From positions 1-24,126 of IMG/VR virus record IMGVR_UViG_3300017751_000228: 24,126 bases of DNA; one strand, written 5' to 3'. This DNA comes from a virus. A program made the position numbers and the translations under genes. The notes beneath the pieces were generated by a model that worked only from the letters and a program-made list of their open reading frames with translations, was not told where the DNA came from and did no database searches. Shown here piece by piece: positions 1-8,734 of the stretch; the stretch's first letter is position 1, and each line of letters starts with the position of its first letter.

Positions 1-1869
1 AGCACCAGATAAAGTAACACCAGTTCCTCCAGATAAGTAAGACTGAACATCTGAATCTGCGTATTGAGTTATAGTTGTTGCTATTGCTCCAGCACCAGAT
101 ATTGTAATTCCTGTTCCAGCAGAGATATGAGCTAAGACTTCAGCTTGTGAAGGACCTGTATAAGTAAAAACACCGGTACTTGAATTATAAGCTAAAGAAC
201 CGTCACCACCACTATCAGTTACTGATACAGCACCTCTTGCTCTAGCATTTGTAAAATATAAATTTGTTGAACCTTCTGTAACATCATCTGAATCACCAGA
301 TAATTCTGATAAAGCATCTTTTGTATCTATTTGTGCGTCAACATAAGTTTTAATTGCTTTTGCAGAAGCTAATGTATCGTCACTACCACTAACAGAAGAT
401 ATGTCAATGTCTAATACACCAGATTTTAAATTTGCTACATCAATGTTAGAGATACTGTTGCCAGTTCCTTCGACATCGAATGTTTTATTTGTAAACGTCA
501 TTGTGTCAGAAGCAACGTTTGCTGTTTCTGTATCTACGTATGCTTTTACAGATTGTTGTGTTGGAAGATGAGTAGCGCTATCAGATGTCATATCATCTTC
601 GTTTTTAGTTGCTACTGTGAAGTTAAGTCTGTCATTTGTGTCGTCATATGCAACATCTATAAATGATTCTGTACCACCAGTAACCATTCCTCCAACTTTA
701 TCAGTAAACGCTTCTGTTATTTCTGATAGATCAACACTAAGTGTTAATTCATTACCATTATCGTCATAAGCTATATCTATTCCTGATGTTGTGGCATCTG
801 TCAATAAAGAAGCTACTTGATCATCTACTCTTTCATTTAAGTCAGTAGTGATTTCAGATAAGTCAGTAGTGAAAGTAAGTGTTCCAGAACTTTCTGATAT
901 ATCAACTCCACTACCTCCAGCGAAAGTGATTGTACCTCCAAGTGCGATAGCAGTTGAATTACTACCATCAGTAACACTAAAAGAGCTATTGGAAAGAGAA
1001 GTATTGCCAATATTTGTAATAGTATTCGAACTACCGCTAATTGTTTTATTAGTAATCGTATCGGTAGAGCTTTGCGTAAGAATTTCATCATAAGATTGAT
1101 TCTCTCCTAACACCCATCTGTTAGCTGATACATCATAAAAAAGTCTTGCATCATCAGTATCTGAAGTATCAACAATTATTCCAGCGTCTACTTCTGAATT
1201 ACCGGTATTTAATTTTACAAAAGCATCATCAATAACAACTATTGTGCTTTGTGTATTAAGTATTTCTGTCTGTACGTCTAAGTTACCAGTAACAGTTAGG
1301 TTTGTAAATGTTGGAGATATTGTGCTTGTCCAAGCACTTCCATTTCCAACGATAATATGATTTGTTGTAGGCGTAAGACCTGCAATAGCAACCAAGTCAG
1401 CATCATATGCTTGAACATCCGTTCCTATTGCAAGTCCTAAACTTGATCTTAAAGTGCTTCCTGTTTCAGTTACAAAGTTTGTTCCATCACCGATTATTAC
1501 ATTTCCATTACTTGGAGTTAATCCAGCAACATCTGCAAGTTGTGCATCGAACGCTTGAACATTTGTTCCAATAGTAAGACCTAGTGAAGCTCTGGCTGTT
1601 GCACCAGACTCTGTAATCCAAGTAGTTCCATCAGAAACAATAAACTTGCTATCTTCGTGAGAAAGTGCAGCGATTGCTGCTAAGTCTGCATCATAAGCTT
1701 GTATATCACTACCAATGTCTATACCTAAAGCAGTTCTTGCTGCAGTTACAGTTATTGCACCAGTACCACCTTGTGCGACTGATAAAAATTCACCTGACTG
1801 GTATTCGGAAAATCCTGTAATATTACCGCTACCATCTTTAACCGCTCTGATTGGTGTTTTAGCTGCCAT
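1..1869 (-). CDS. Repeat-rich tail fibre protein, 3' end cut by window edge
   Basis: An uninterrupted reading frame of 623 codons runs from the ATG at 1869 to the left edge; no stop is seen, so the C-terminus is missing. Residues 1-43 form a head with a VAQGGTGA motif, which is common near fibre N-termini. Residues 44-91, 92-139 and 140 to about 182 are three tandem copies of a 48-residue unit with the core LGxxIGxxVQAYDADLxxIAxL, a motif typical of phage tail fibres. Later come motifs such as DLSEIT (twice) and STNLYFTNARARGAVS, the latter reminiscent of T4-like cyanophage fibres. The composition is low in Cys, rich in Thr/Ser/Gly/Asp, and beta-structured. The start shares one base with the stop of the upstream 372-aa fibre (TAATG) and there is no clear Shine-Dalgarno, so coupled translation is likely. 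The role is probably host adhesion at the tail tip. Confident as a fibre; the receptor is unknown. Confidence 0.85.
   Translation of the reverse strand, partial: MAAKTPIRAVKDGSGNITGFSEYQSGEFLSVAQGGTGAITVTAARTALGIDIGSDIQAYDADLAAIAALSHEDSKFIVSDGTTWITESGATARASLGLTIGTNVQAFDAQLADVAGLTPSNGNVIIGDGTNFVTETGSTLRSSLGLAIGTDVQAYDADLVAIAGLTPTTNHIIVGNGSAWTSTISPTFTNLTVTGNLDVQTEILNTQSTIVVIDDAFVKLNTGNSEVDAGIIVDTSDTDDARLFYDVSANRWVLGENQSYDEILTQSSTDTITNKTISGSSNTITNIGNTSLSNSSFSVTDGSNSTAIALGGTITFAGGSGVDISESSGTLTFTTDLSEITTDLNERVDDQVASLLTDATTSGIDIAYDDNGNELTLSVDLSEITEAFTDKVGGMVTGGTESFIDVAYDDTNDRLNFTVATKNEDDMTSDSATHLPTQQSVKAYVDTETANVASDTMTFTNKTFDVEGTGNSISNIDVANLKSGVLDIDISSVSGSDDTLASAKAIKTYVDAQIDTKDALSELSGDSDDVTEGSTNLYFTNARARGAVSVTDSGGDGSLAYNSSTGVFTYTGPSQAEVLAHISAGTGITISGAGAIATTITQYADSDVQSYLSGGTGVTLSGA
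1324..1740 (-). repeat. Three tandem 48-codon repeats in the left-edge fibre
   Basis: Coding repeats: unit 1 at 1597-1740, unit 2 at 1453-1596, and unit 3 from 1452 to about 1324, where it decays after about 43 residues. Each 144-nt unit begins with (A/L)RxxLG, carries QAYDADL or QAFDAQL, and ends in a DGTxxxTExG-type motif. The protein repeats are clearer than the DNA repeats, which suggests old duplication with divergence. Confidence 0.8.
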
Positions 1870-2987
1870 TATTCTGCCATATCTATTTCTATATTATTTG
1901 TAGTTCCGCTCTCATTTGTAACGGGTAAAAGTAAAGATGTACCGTCTGTTTTTGCCTGCATAGTGACATTTTCAGTAGTACCGCTTTCATTAGTCACGTG
2001 AACAACTCTAGTACTAGCACCAAATGTAGTACTGCCTATAGTTGTGTTTATAAAATGATTATACAACCTACCCCCTGTTGATGTACCATCTTCTTGAACA
2101 ACAGGAACTTTTCCACTATGAGAAAGGTTTTCAGATATATTAGCTTTTAAATCAACTGTTTTATTACTTGGGTCTGTAGTCACAGTTATTCTGTTTCTAC
2201 CAGCACCACCATCAAGAGTTATAGTATCTGTTGCAGAAGCAGCAGTAACTGCTGTTTGATCAGGTGCTGTAATATTGGTTATAGCATTCTGATTAGCTTC
2301 ACCTGCAATTGAAGATGATATTGTAATTTGATCATTAGTAGGAGAGGTTGCTAATGTCACACCACTACCAGCTACAAGAGTTAAAGTGTCTCCATCTGTA
2401 TCAGCTATTACTTGAGCACCGGAAGCAGAACCTCCAGAAGCAGTAACAGCAAAGTTTTTAAATGCATTAGCTGCAGATCCAGTATTAGCTATTGTAATTG
2501 TTTTTGAAGAAGCATCTGTTGTTATTTGTATTCCAGAGCCTTCTGCAAAAGTAACTTGTTGAGAAGTGCTTGTAGCAGAAACAGTGTTTTGACCAGTTAC
2601 TGCAAAACTACCTACTGCAAATTGTGTATAATCTACTGTTTGCCAGTATAAATTACCATTACCATCAGTAGATAGTACTTGACCAGAAGAACCAGTAGTT
2701 TTACCAGATCCTAATGACATTTTGGCTGTTAATAGATTTAAAACACCATTGTGGTCTAATTCAATGTGTTCAGAGTTTACTGTACCGAAAAATAAAGAAT
2801 CATTTGTGTTTTGCGTACCAATAGCAAGACTTTTATCAGAAATAATAGTTTTACCATCTAAATATAAATTTTCACTAGCGGAAGATATTTTTGTTGTGAA
2901 GTCAGATAATTGATAACCTTCGAACGAATGTTCGAAGTTTGCATCAGTAGCTATTTGTGCTGAATGCGTATGTGTAGTTTGTGGCAT
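1869..2987 (-). CDS. Tail fibre / receptor-binding protein (372 aa)
   Basis: This predicted structural fibre protein reads MPQTTHTHSA at the N-terminus, followed by Thr/Ser/Gly/Asn-rich beta sequence. Motifs include LSTDGNGNLYWQTVDY (residues about 107-122, a GxxGNLxWxxx-type fibre motif) and repeated segments of the kind GSGVTLATSPTNDQITI. The last 40 residues carry two copies of VTNESGTT separated by about 23 residues. No enzymatic domain or Cys residue was recognised. It starts in a TAATG overlap with the upstream 82-aa gene and ends in a TAATG overlap with the downstream fibre, so the fibre genes are probably made as a coupled set. An 8-bp inverted repeat lies in its 5' coding region. Function is assigned from composition and position; the fold is not identified. 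Confidence 0.75.
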   Translation of the reverse strand: MPQTTHTHSAQIATDANFEHSFEGYQLSDFTTKISSASENLYLDGKTIISDKSLAIGTQNTNDSLFFGTVNSEHIELDHNGVLNLLTAKMSLGSGKTTGSSGQVLSTDGNGNLYWQTVDYTQFAVGSFAVTGQNTVSATSTSQQVTFAEGSGIQITTDASSKTITIANTGSAANAFKNFAVTASGGSASGAQVIADTDGDTLTLVAGSGVTLATSPTNDQITISSSIAGEANQNAITNITAPDQTAVTAASATDTITLDGGAGRNRITVTTDPSNKTVDLKANISENLSHSGKVPVVQEDGTSTGGRLYNHFINTTIGSTTFGASTRVVHVTNESGTTENVTMQAKTDGTSLLLPVTNESGTTNNIEIDMAE

Positions 2988-3235
2988 TAGTTACTCTTTT
3001 TCATTCTGTTGAAATCATAGTTGCCGCCTAATTCTTCAAATTCCTTTCTATATTTTTCCATTTGTAAAATTAAAGTTTTAAAATTATATTCCCACTCAGG
3101 ATGATTTGGATCTTCTACTATAGGCTCATCTAAGCTTGTTGAATATATTTCTGTTTCTAGTTCAGTTAAAGCTTGATATAATATTGATATTTTTGCTTCA
3201 ACAGTTAATATTTTATAATTTATCTCTTCAGACAT
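2987..3235 (-). CDS. Small helical protein between fibre genes (82 aa)
   Basis: Not recognised as a named family. The sequence is short, charged and mostly helical. Residues about 8-30 (ILTVEAKISILYQALTELET) show heptad-like hydrophobic spacing, followed by a Pro/Asp-containing turn (about 37-46, DEPIVEDPNHPEW) and a second helix (about 52-70, KTLILQMEKYRKEFEELGG). This resembles a small helical hairpin. It sits between two fibre genes with single-base TAATG overlaps on both sides. The start has a good Shine-Dalgarno (GGAGG, 4-5 nt upstream). Possible roles are a fibre assembly chaperone or a trimeric linker; both are inferences from position and helical character. A real gene is likely because the coupling is tight and the frame is clean. 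Confidence 0.7.
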   Translation of the reverse strand: MSEEINYKILTVEAKISILYQALTELETEIYSTSLDEPIVEDPNHPEWEYNFKTLILQMEKYRKEFEELGGNYDFNRMKKSN

Positions 3236-4854
3236 TATCCCTCCAATGTTTCTATTCTAGCAGTTAAGTCCGAAACTTGAGTGCTTAACTCTTGTACTGC
3301 TTTTACTAATGGTCCTATTAATTGATAGTAATTAAAATGGGGATGTCTATTACCATCTATTTCATATGCTTCACATTCTTCTACTGTATGATGTAACCAA
3401 TTACTTATTGAATCATCTTCTTCTGTAAATTTAAAATGCGAACTACAGCATTCATCTTCACAATAAAATGAATCGTTATTATCACACTTTACAGGATGAC
3501 TACATCTAGTGTTATATGAATACTTTTCTGAATCATCGACTACCAAGTAGTAATCATCCCATTCATTTGCTTGTAATATCTCTTCAACATCTTCAGCAAT
3601 TACACCTGTATATTTTTTTTCAGAATGGTCAGCAGTTAAATAATTAAATTGTTTTATTGGCAATGCTTCAATGAAATCTAAACCTAAACCAGTATCTTCT
3701 ATGTTTGATTTTACATTTTCAGATGATGAGTTTACTAAGGTACCATAAAATGTACCACCGTGAAAGTCTCTTGAAAATACATCTAACATTCTATTACTAG
3801 ATGATGTACCCATTTTTTTAGAGTTATTAGATTGAGGCACTATATTTCTATAAAGATTTAAGTCAAGAGCACTTATACTTAATACAGAGGTATGAGTATG
3901 TGCAGTACCACTAGAAGATATTGTTACGTTGTAGTCTCCACCACTTCCACTATTAGAAACAGTTATACCAGACCCACTAATAAAGTTTACACTTTGAGTA
4001 CTACTTACTGTACCTACATTATTTCCATCTTCTCTTAATCTCCAATAACTATAGTTATCAAAAGTACCGTGAGCAGTAGAACTGTTAGCGTGATTATTAA
4101 AAGCTGTATCCCCTATTAAGTTACTATGTGTATGGTCACTTTCATTAACATATCTAGTGTCAGCGGCAGATTGTGTAAGAAAACTTGTATGGTCACCGTC
4201 TGCGTGTGAACCAGAAGTTGTTGTCCATTCTAAACCATTAGAGGTTCTTGTTAATACTTGACCATTAATTCCAATACCATCGTATACAGATAAGTAAGTA
4301 GCATCTAAGTAAAGAGTGTTTGATCCAGACCTTGTGTGAAATATATCGTGTGTACCATTTGAAAGATAAAATTCAGCTAATGAATTTGCATTGTCTTCTT
4401 GAGCATAGAAACCCGGTTGTGAATACGTTCCATCAGTAAAAATCAAAGAAGGACTTGTTGCTCCCGGTGTTCCAGAACTATCTTGTATAGCAACTTGTGG
4501 TGCAGATATAACCAAATCATTTGCAGTATTGTTATAAAATAAAAGGCTGCTTCCTATATTTACAGATTCTTTTCCTGAAGGAGAATCTCCAGATGATCCA
4601 TCAACTCTTATATCTACAGAGTTAAAAAAAGCGTCACCATCTGATTCTATTTTAAAACCTGCTTCTGAGCCAGATGTTGCACTATAGTTAGTAGATTGTA
4701 TAGATGAGCTACCAATAGATATGCCACCAATTTCCCCACTGCTTGCTTTTACAGCACCTGCACTTGTTACATAAAAAGGTGCAGAAGTACTAAATGTAGT
4801 GCTAGTGTTTCCTAGCCATAAATTACCTGATGAGTCTACGTGAAAATTTGCCAT
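3235..4854 (-). CDS. Tail fibre with C-terminal S74-type intramolecular chaperone
   Basis: This 539-aa fibre protein opens with FHVDSSGNLWLG and a beta module that also closes the neighbouring 880-aa protein. His-rich motifs follow (ADGDHTSFL at 218-226, SDHTHSNLIGDTAFNNH at 239-255, TAHTHTS at 318-323). The C-terminus from about residue 376 matches the Peptidase_S74 / endosialidase intramolecular chaperone family: SSENVKSNIEDTGLGLDFIEALP, TGVIAEDVEEIL, then YYQLIGPLVKAVQEL and a terminal coiled coil. In known members a Ser/Lys pair spaced five residues apart performs autocleavage after trimerisation. Here S377 and K382 keep that spacing, while the usual Asp after the Ser is Ser. Unusually, a Cys/His-rich segment (C451, C457, C465, C469, C470, C494; H453, H473, H488, H489) interrupts the domain. 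Translation is coupled to the upstream gene by TAATG. Confidence 0.88.
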   Translation of the reverse strand: MANFHVDSSGNLWLGNTSTTFSTSAPFYVTSAGAVKASSGEIGGISIGSSSIQSTNYSATSGSEAGFKIESDGDAFFNSVDIRVDGSSGDSPSGKESVNIGSSLLFYNNTANDLVISAPQVAIQDSSGTPGATSPSLIFTDGTYSQPGFYAQEDNANSLAEFYLSNGTHDIFHTRSGSNTLYLDATYLSVYDGIGINGQVLTRTSNGLEWTTTSGSHADGDHTSFLTQSAADTRYVNESDHTHSNLIGDTAFNNHANSSTAHGTFDNYSYWRLREDGNNVGTVSSTQSVNFISGSGITVSNSGSGGDYNVTISSSGTAHTHTSVLSISALDLNLYRNIVPQSNNSKKMGTSSSNRMLDVFSRDFHGGTFYGTLVNSSSENVKSNIEDTGLGLDFIEALPIKQFNYLTADHSEKKYTGVIAEDVEEILQANEWDDYYLVVDDSEKYSYNTRCSHPVKCDNNDSFYCEDECCSSHFKFTEEDDSISNWLHHTVEECEAYEIDGNRHPHFNYYQLIGPLVKAVQELSTQVSDLTARIETLEG

Positions 4855-7496
4855 TATATATGTATTGATCCTCCAGTTATTCCTATAGTACTAACTGTTA
4901 AGTTACCAGCAACAGCATCTCCATTAGAAGAAACTTTGAAAGGTGCAGTTGCATAATTAGCAGCACCTAACCACATATCTCCATCACTATCAACGTGAAA
5001 GCTACTAGAGTCACTACCACCAATATCTATTGTACCACCAGATAAGTTTCCTCCAAATGTTCCAGAAGCACCAGTAATACTTCCAGTAAATGTTCCAGAA
5101 GCACCAGTTACGTCTCCTCTAAAGTTACCTCCGTTAAATTCAACATCACCATTAGATTTAATTTGAAAGCCAGCTGAACCACTAGAAAAGTTACTAGATT
5201 CTAGTGTTGATTGCGTTCCTGAGTCTGTAGCTAATGTAATTGTTTTACCAGATATAGAACCAGAAGTAATTTTACCTGCTTCTAAAGTATCAATATTTGC
5301 ATTTGTTACTTGAGCTGTTCCAATATGTGCAGTCGTAATGACTGCTGTTCCAATATGTGATGAATCAATTAAAGAATTAGCACCACCGCTATCAAAAACA
5401 TCTGAAGGTTCTGATTCCCTACCAGATATATTTACTGCTGAAACTCTATAATAAACTGTATCGTTACTTGTAAGATTTAAAGAGTCTAGATTTATAGTTC
5501 CAACAACAGGAATGTTTAAATCAACGTTACCGTTACTAGCAGGTAACATACCTAAATAGTAAGTATCTCTATCTGAATCAGAAACTTTTTTATTTGTACT
5601 GTCATAAGATAAGTTAAATGTTGCTTTAGCACCATAAACATTTAAATGTGAAATATCTCTATCTAAAGTAAAGTTAATAGGAGAACTTATAACATTCCCA
5701 TCGTTATCTTTTACTTGAGCAAGCTTATGTACTATTTGAGCTCTTAATAATCCATTAGCTAAACTACCGAATGTATTTTCTGGTTTAGCAGGTTTATTAG
5801 GAGCAATACTTGATCTTGGTATTTGTATAGCTGCAACTTGTACAACATCAGAACTATGATTTTTTAAATCAAAAGCAAATAGTCTTACTGTGTAAGTAAA
5901 CCCTATATTTAAGTTTTCTATAATATATCTTGATTGTTCAAAATCTACAGAAGCAGATTGATAGTCAGATGTATCTAAAGCTACATCATTACTATCTAAA
6001 ATACTATTTCCATCTCTGTCGGAAACCATTCGCCATTGTACTAAGAAATGACTTCCGTCAAGTATGGTTGTACCATTTTTGTTTTGAGGTTTTGTCCAGT
6101 CTAATTTTATAAATCCTTTTACGGCACCAGCACCATCTCTATATGTACCTACAGAATTATCAAAGCCAACTGCACCATTGGATGGTTTGGTTGGTTGGTC
6201 AGGTATGGTAAATTCGTCATTTGTTCCTAAGTTAATTACAGCAGAAGCTGTAGAAAAGTCTGTAGATAAAGTTTGACCTACGTCACCTATTTCTAGACTT
6301 ATGTCACCACTTTCAAATTCAATGTAATCTGTTAAATCTGTGATTACACCAGTTAAACTATTTCTATAATAAACACCCATACCATCTTGTACTGGGTAAG
6401 ACATACCTACTACTCTAATTTTTTCTGGATTTATAGTAGAACCTTGATATGTAACTTGATGTATACTTCTACTCTCGGAACTAGCTTTTGATGAAGTGTC
6501 TTCAAAACCTACTTCTGGATCGTATATAAATACTTTATCTCCTACTTGAAAAGAACCAGATATATCATAACCTTGCAAAGAAACGTTAACAGTTTTTTTA
6601 AGTCTGTTATATTCACTTAAAGCTTTATTAGCTCTAGCTTGATAGTTTGACTCGGTTGCACTTGAATCTTTTACAACTTGTATTCTTTTTAAATTTGCAT
6701 CAAATAGATCTTTATATTCATTAGTTGATACAGTTGCTTCTGCCATAGAAACATCTTTGCTTGCACCAGTTGGTATAAGTTCTACTTTAGTTATGTATTC
6801 TTCTGCGTTAAAACCAGTAGTTATACCTGCTGGAATAAATCCTTCTATGTTAGGGTCTTCACCTTGTCCTTGCCTAATAATGATAGAAGTAGGATTTGAA
6901 TTATGACCATTGAATAAATCTTCGGGTCTACCAGCATATATGTATCCTTCATTGTCTACATAAAATTCACAATCAAAGTGTTCTACAACATATTTAACAG
7001 CTTTAAAAGTAGATTCTAAATAATGATCTCCTGTGTAGGTTGTTGTTCCTGTTGTAGGATTAGTAATACTTCCTGATTTAGTTCTTACAGCTTGTTGTCC
7101 TGCTGTATCGCCAGTTCTTAAAAGTCCATAAGGTGTACTCGTAGTCCTATCTAAAACATCACTTAAAGAATTATTTGTATAGCTACGAACAGCACCACTA
7201 GTAGAAGTTTCTGCAACAACAAGTCCTCTTGAATCCGTATCTCCAAGATAAACCATTGTTCCTTTTCCACTAACTTGAAATGAATCTAAATCGTATTCTA
7301 AGTTTTGTACTACGCCTACATAACGAGCAGTTTTAATCATATCTTGATTTGAAACTGTATTTTCATCAACACGAGTACTGTGTATAAGTATTTGACCCCA
7401 AGGATCAATAGAATTAATTACAGAGTTTGGTGTTGATGTTGCACTAAGAGATACTGTAAACGTACCCGGTGCCATAACCTTTTCTTGAATACTCAC
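4854..7496 (-). CDS. Tail tip hub protein (Tal-like) with fibronectin folds
   Basis: This 880-aa protein starts with GTG (overlapping the upstream stop as GTGA); ATG at residue 8 is an alternative start. Residues 1-375 look like the hub domain of siphovirus tail-associated proteins: a beta-rich start, a TFKAVKYVVEHFDCEFYVDNEGYIYAG segment (about 163-189), and SFQVGDKVFIYDPE (about 315-328), an OB-like element. Residues about 434-562 and 567-700 resemble two fibronectin type III folds (for example DWTKP, YTVRLFAFD, YYRVSAVNISG). Residues 705-745 contain short HIGTA/ANIDT repeats like those in lambda-gpJ-type tails. The C-terminus holds GASGTF repeats and ends in FHVDSDGDMWLG..APFKV, duplicated at the start of the next gene. 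It probably caps the tail and anchors the fibres. No cell-wall hydrolase motif was recognised. Confidence 0.78.
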   Translation of the reverse strand: MSIQEKVMAPGTFTVSLSATSTPNSVINSIDPWGQILIHSTRVDENTVSNQDMIKTARYVGVVQNLEYDLDSFQVSGKGTMVYLGDTDSRGLVVAETSTSGAVRSYTNNSLSDVLDRTTSTPYGLLRTGDTAGQQAVRTKSGSITNPTTGTTTYTGDHYLESTFKAVKYVVEHFDCEFYVDNEGYIYAGRPEDLFNGHNSNPTSIIIRQGQGEDPNIEGFIPAGITTGFNAEEYITKVELIPTGASKDVSMAEATVSTNEYKDLFDANLKRIQVVKDSSATESNYQARANKALSEYNRLKKTVNVSLQGYDISGSFQVGDKVFIYDPEVGFEDTSSKASSESRSIHQVTYQGSTINPEKIRVVGMSYPVQDGMGVYYRNSLTGVITDLTDYIEFESGDISLEIGDVGQTLSTDFSTASAVINLGTNDEFTIPDQPTKPSNGAVGFDNSVGTYRDGAGAVKGFIKLDWTKPQNKNGTTILDGSHFLVQWRMVSDRDGNSILDSNDVALDTSDYQSASVDFEQSRYIIENLNIGFTYTVRLFAFDLKNHSSDVVQVAAIQIPRSSIAPNKPAKPENTFGSLANGLLRAQIVHKLAQVKDNDGNVISSPINFTLDRDISHLNVYGAKATFNLSYDSTNKKVSDSDRDTYYLGMLPASNGNVDLNIPVVGTINLDSLNLTSNDTVYYRVSAVNISGRESEPSDVFDSGGANSLIDSSHIGTAVITTAHIGTAQVTNANIDTLEAGKITSGSISGKTITLATDSGTQSTLESSNFSSGSAGFQIKSNGDVEFNGGNFRGDVTGASGTFTGSITGASGTFGGNLSGGTIDIGGSDSSSFHVDSDGDMWLGAANYATAPFKVSSNGDAVAGNLTVSTIGITGGSIHI

Positions 7497-8734
7497 GACT
7501 TAACTACCCTAACTGTTTCAAATATAGAATCTATATATTGATCTCTTATACTATCTGATGTATTAGCACCAGACGCAGAACCTATTTCACCCCCAATGAA
7601 ACCTTTGACTGCTGTTGAGCCTGATACAGCTATTCCTAAATTTGACGTATTAGCTGTATAAGTTGAAGGCGTACCAATAATATATTTATTACCTTGTCCA
7701 TCTACTGAAGTAGCTTTAATATAACCGGTAGCATTAGTACCTGCTAAAGAAGTAACAGCTTTTACGTTTAACTGTTGTGCTTGCCATTGCGAAGCAACAA
7801 ACTCTAAATGCCTAGCTCCTCTTTTCATAGTCACATCAAAAACTAATCTTCCATCTTTGTTAGTAGCATCGTAGTGTGTTGTAAGCCTTATAGTAGCTAT
7901 TTGAGGCTCGTTTTTTAATATTTGGATAGATTGCCAGCTCTGCCATTCAGTAGCTGAATTAGTAGCAGAGATAGACCACGTTTGTGCCGATGTATAGTCA
8001 TCAGAGTCGGGGTCATATAGATGTGTAGTAAATCTACATTGAGATGTATTATCACCAAGAACTGTTAATTTAATTAGACCATTTTCTATAACAGCATCAG
8101 TAGGTTTATTGTCGGAGTCTCTACCGGCTCTAAGTCTTAGTTGATCGTGGTAATCTTTTATTTTGATTTCAACAGCACCTTCATAATAGTTTTCTGGATC
8201 AACATTATAAGTAGCATTTGTATCTCTTAAATTACCACCAGTTTTTATAATTGTTGATTGATTTTGAAAGTGTTCTCTAGATGTGTTTGTTAATGTACCA
8301 GTGTGATAGTAAGTATAATGTTGCCTTGGAGGAGAGTGCATTTGATTTGTAGTACTTGTTATAGAGTGACTATTTTCTATTAACGCACCAGAAAAATGAC
8401 TTTCTAAATTAATTTCTCCCGGTTTACCTAACCACTCAAGTTCCAAACTATAACTTATACCACCAATACTGTATCTAGATATGTCAATAGCAGCACTAAT
8501 TAAATTACAATAACCTTTTAAAGTTGTATCACCTGTATAGGTAAAAGCAATTGGAACTTTCATTTTAGACATAGATATAAGTTCATCTCTTAAAGATTTT
8601 GCATCATCTAAATCATCTACAGCAAGCTTTCCTTGAAGAGACAAACTTTTATTGACGCTATCGGAACCACCACTAAAATTTAAAGTTGCTGGTGATGTAA
8701 ATGTTAATCTACCTACTGTTATTGTATTAGCCAT
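7493..8734 (-). CDS. Distal tail (Dit-like) protein
   Basis: The protein is 413 aa. Residues about 30-103 (LSLQGKLAVDDLDDAKSLRD, then KVPIAFTYTGDTTLKGYCNL, then YSIGGISYSLELEWLG) fit the N-terminal beta domain of siphovirus distal tail proteins, which form the ring joining the tail tube to the tip. The rest (about 140-400) is beta-rich with NSATEWQSWQSIQILKNEP and a GARHLEFVASQW segment, possibly a carbohydrate-binding-like lobe; that reading is tentative. Position supports the call: it lies just after the tape measure and just before the Tal-like hub, with which it overlaps by four bases. The ATG directly follows the stop of the 40-aa microprotein. An AAAGGAT motif 10 nt upstream may act as the ribosome binding site. 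Confidence 0.7.
   Translation of the reverse strand: MANTITVGRLTFTSPATLNFSGGSDSVNKSLSLQGKLAVDDLDDAKSLRDELISMSKMKVPIAFTYTGDTTLKGYCNLISAAIDISRYSIGGISYSLELEWLGKPGEINLESHFSGALIENSHSITSTTNQMHSPPRQHYTYYHTGTLTNTSREHFQNQSTIIKTGGNLRDTNATYNVDPENYYEGAVEIKIKDYHDQLRLRAGRDSDNKPTDAVIENGLIKLTVLGDNTSQCRFTTHLYDPDSDDYTSAQTWSISATNSATEWQSWQSIQILKNEPQIATIRLTTHYDATNKDGRLVFDVTMKRGARHLEFVASQWQAQQLNVKAVTSLAGTNATGYIKATSVDGQGNKYIIGTPSTYTANTSNLGIAVSGSTAVKGFIGGEIGSASGANTSDSIRDQYIDSIFETVRVVKS

Noticed and set aside
837-1093. Overlapping open frames on both strands (84 and 81 codons) in the left region
   Set aside because: Both lie inside the long fibre frame in other frames. Their products are Leu/Ile/Val-rich low-complexity shadows of Thr/Ser repeats, with no ribosome binding site.
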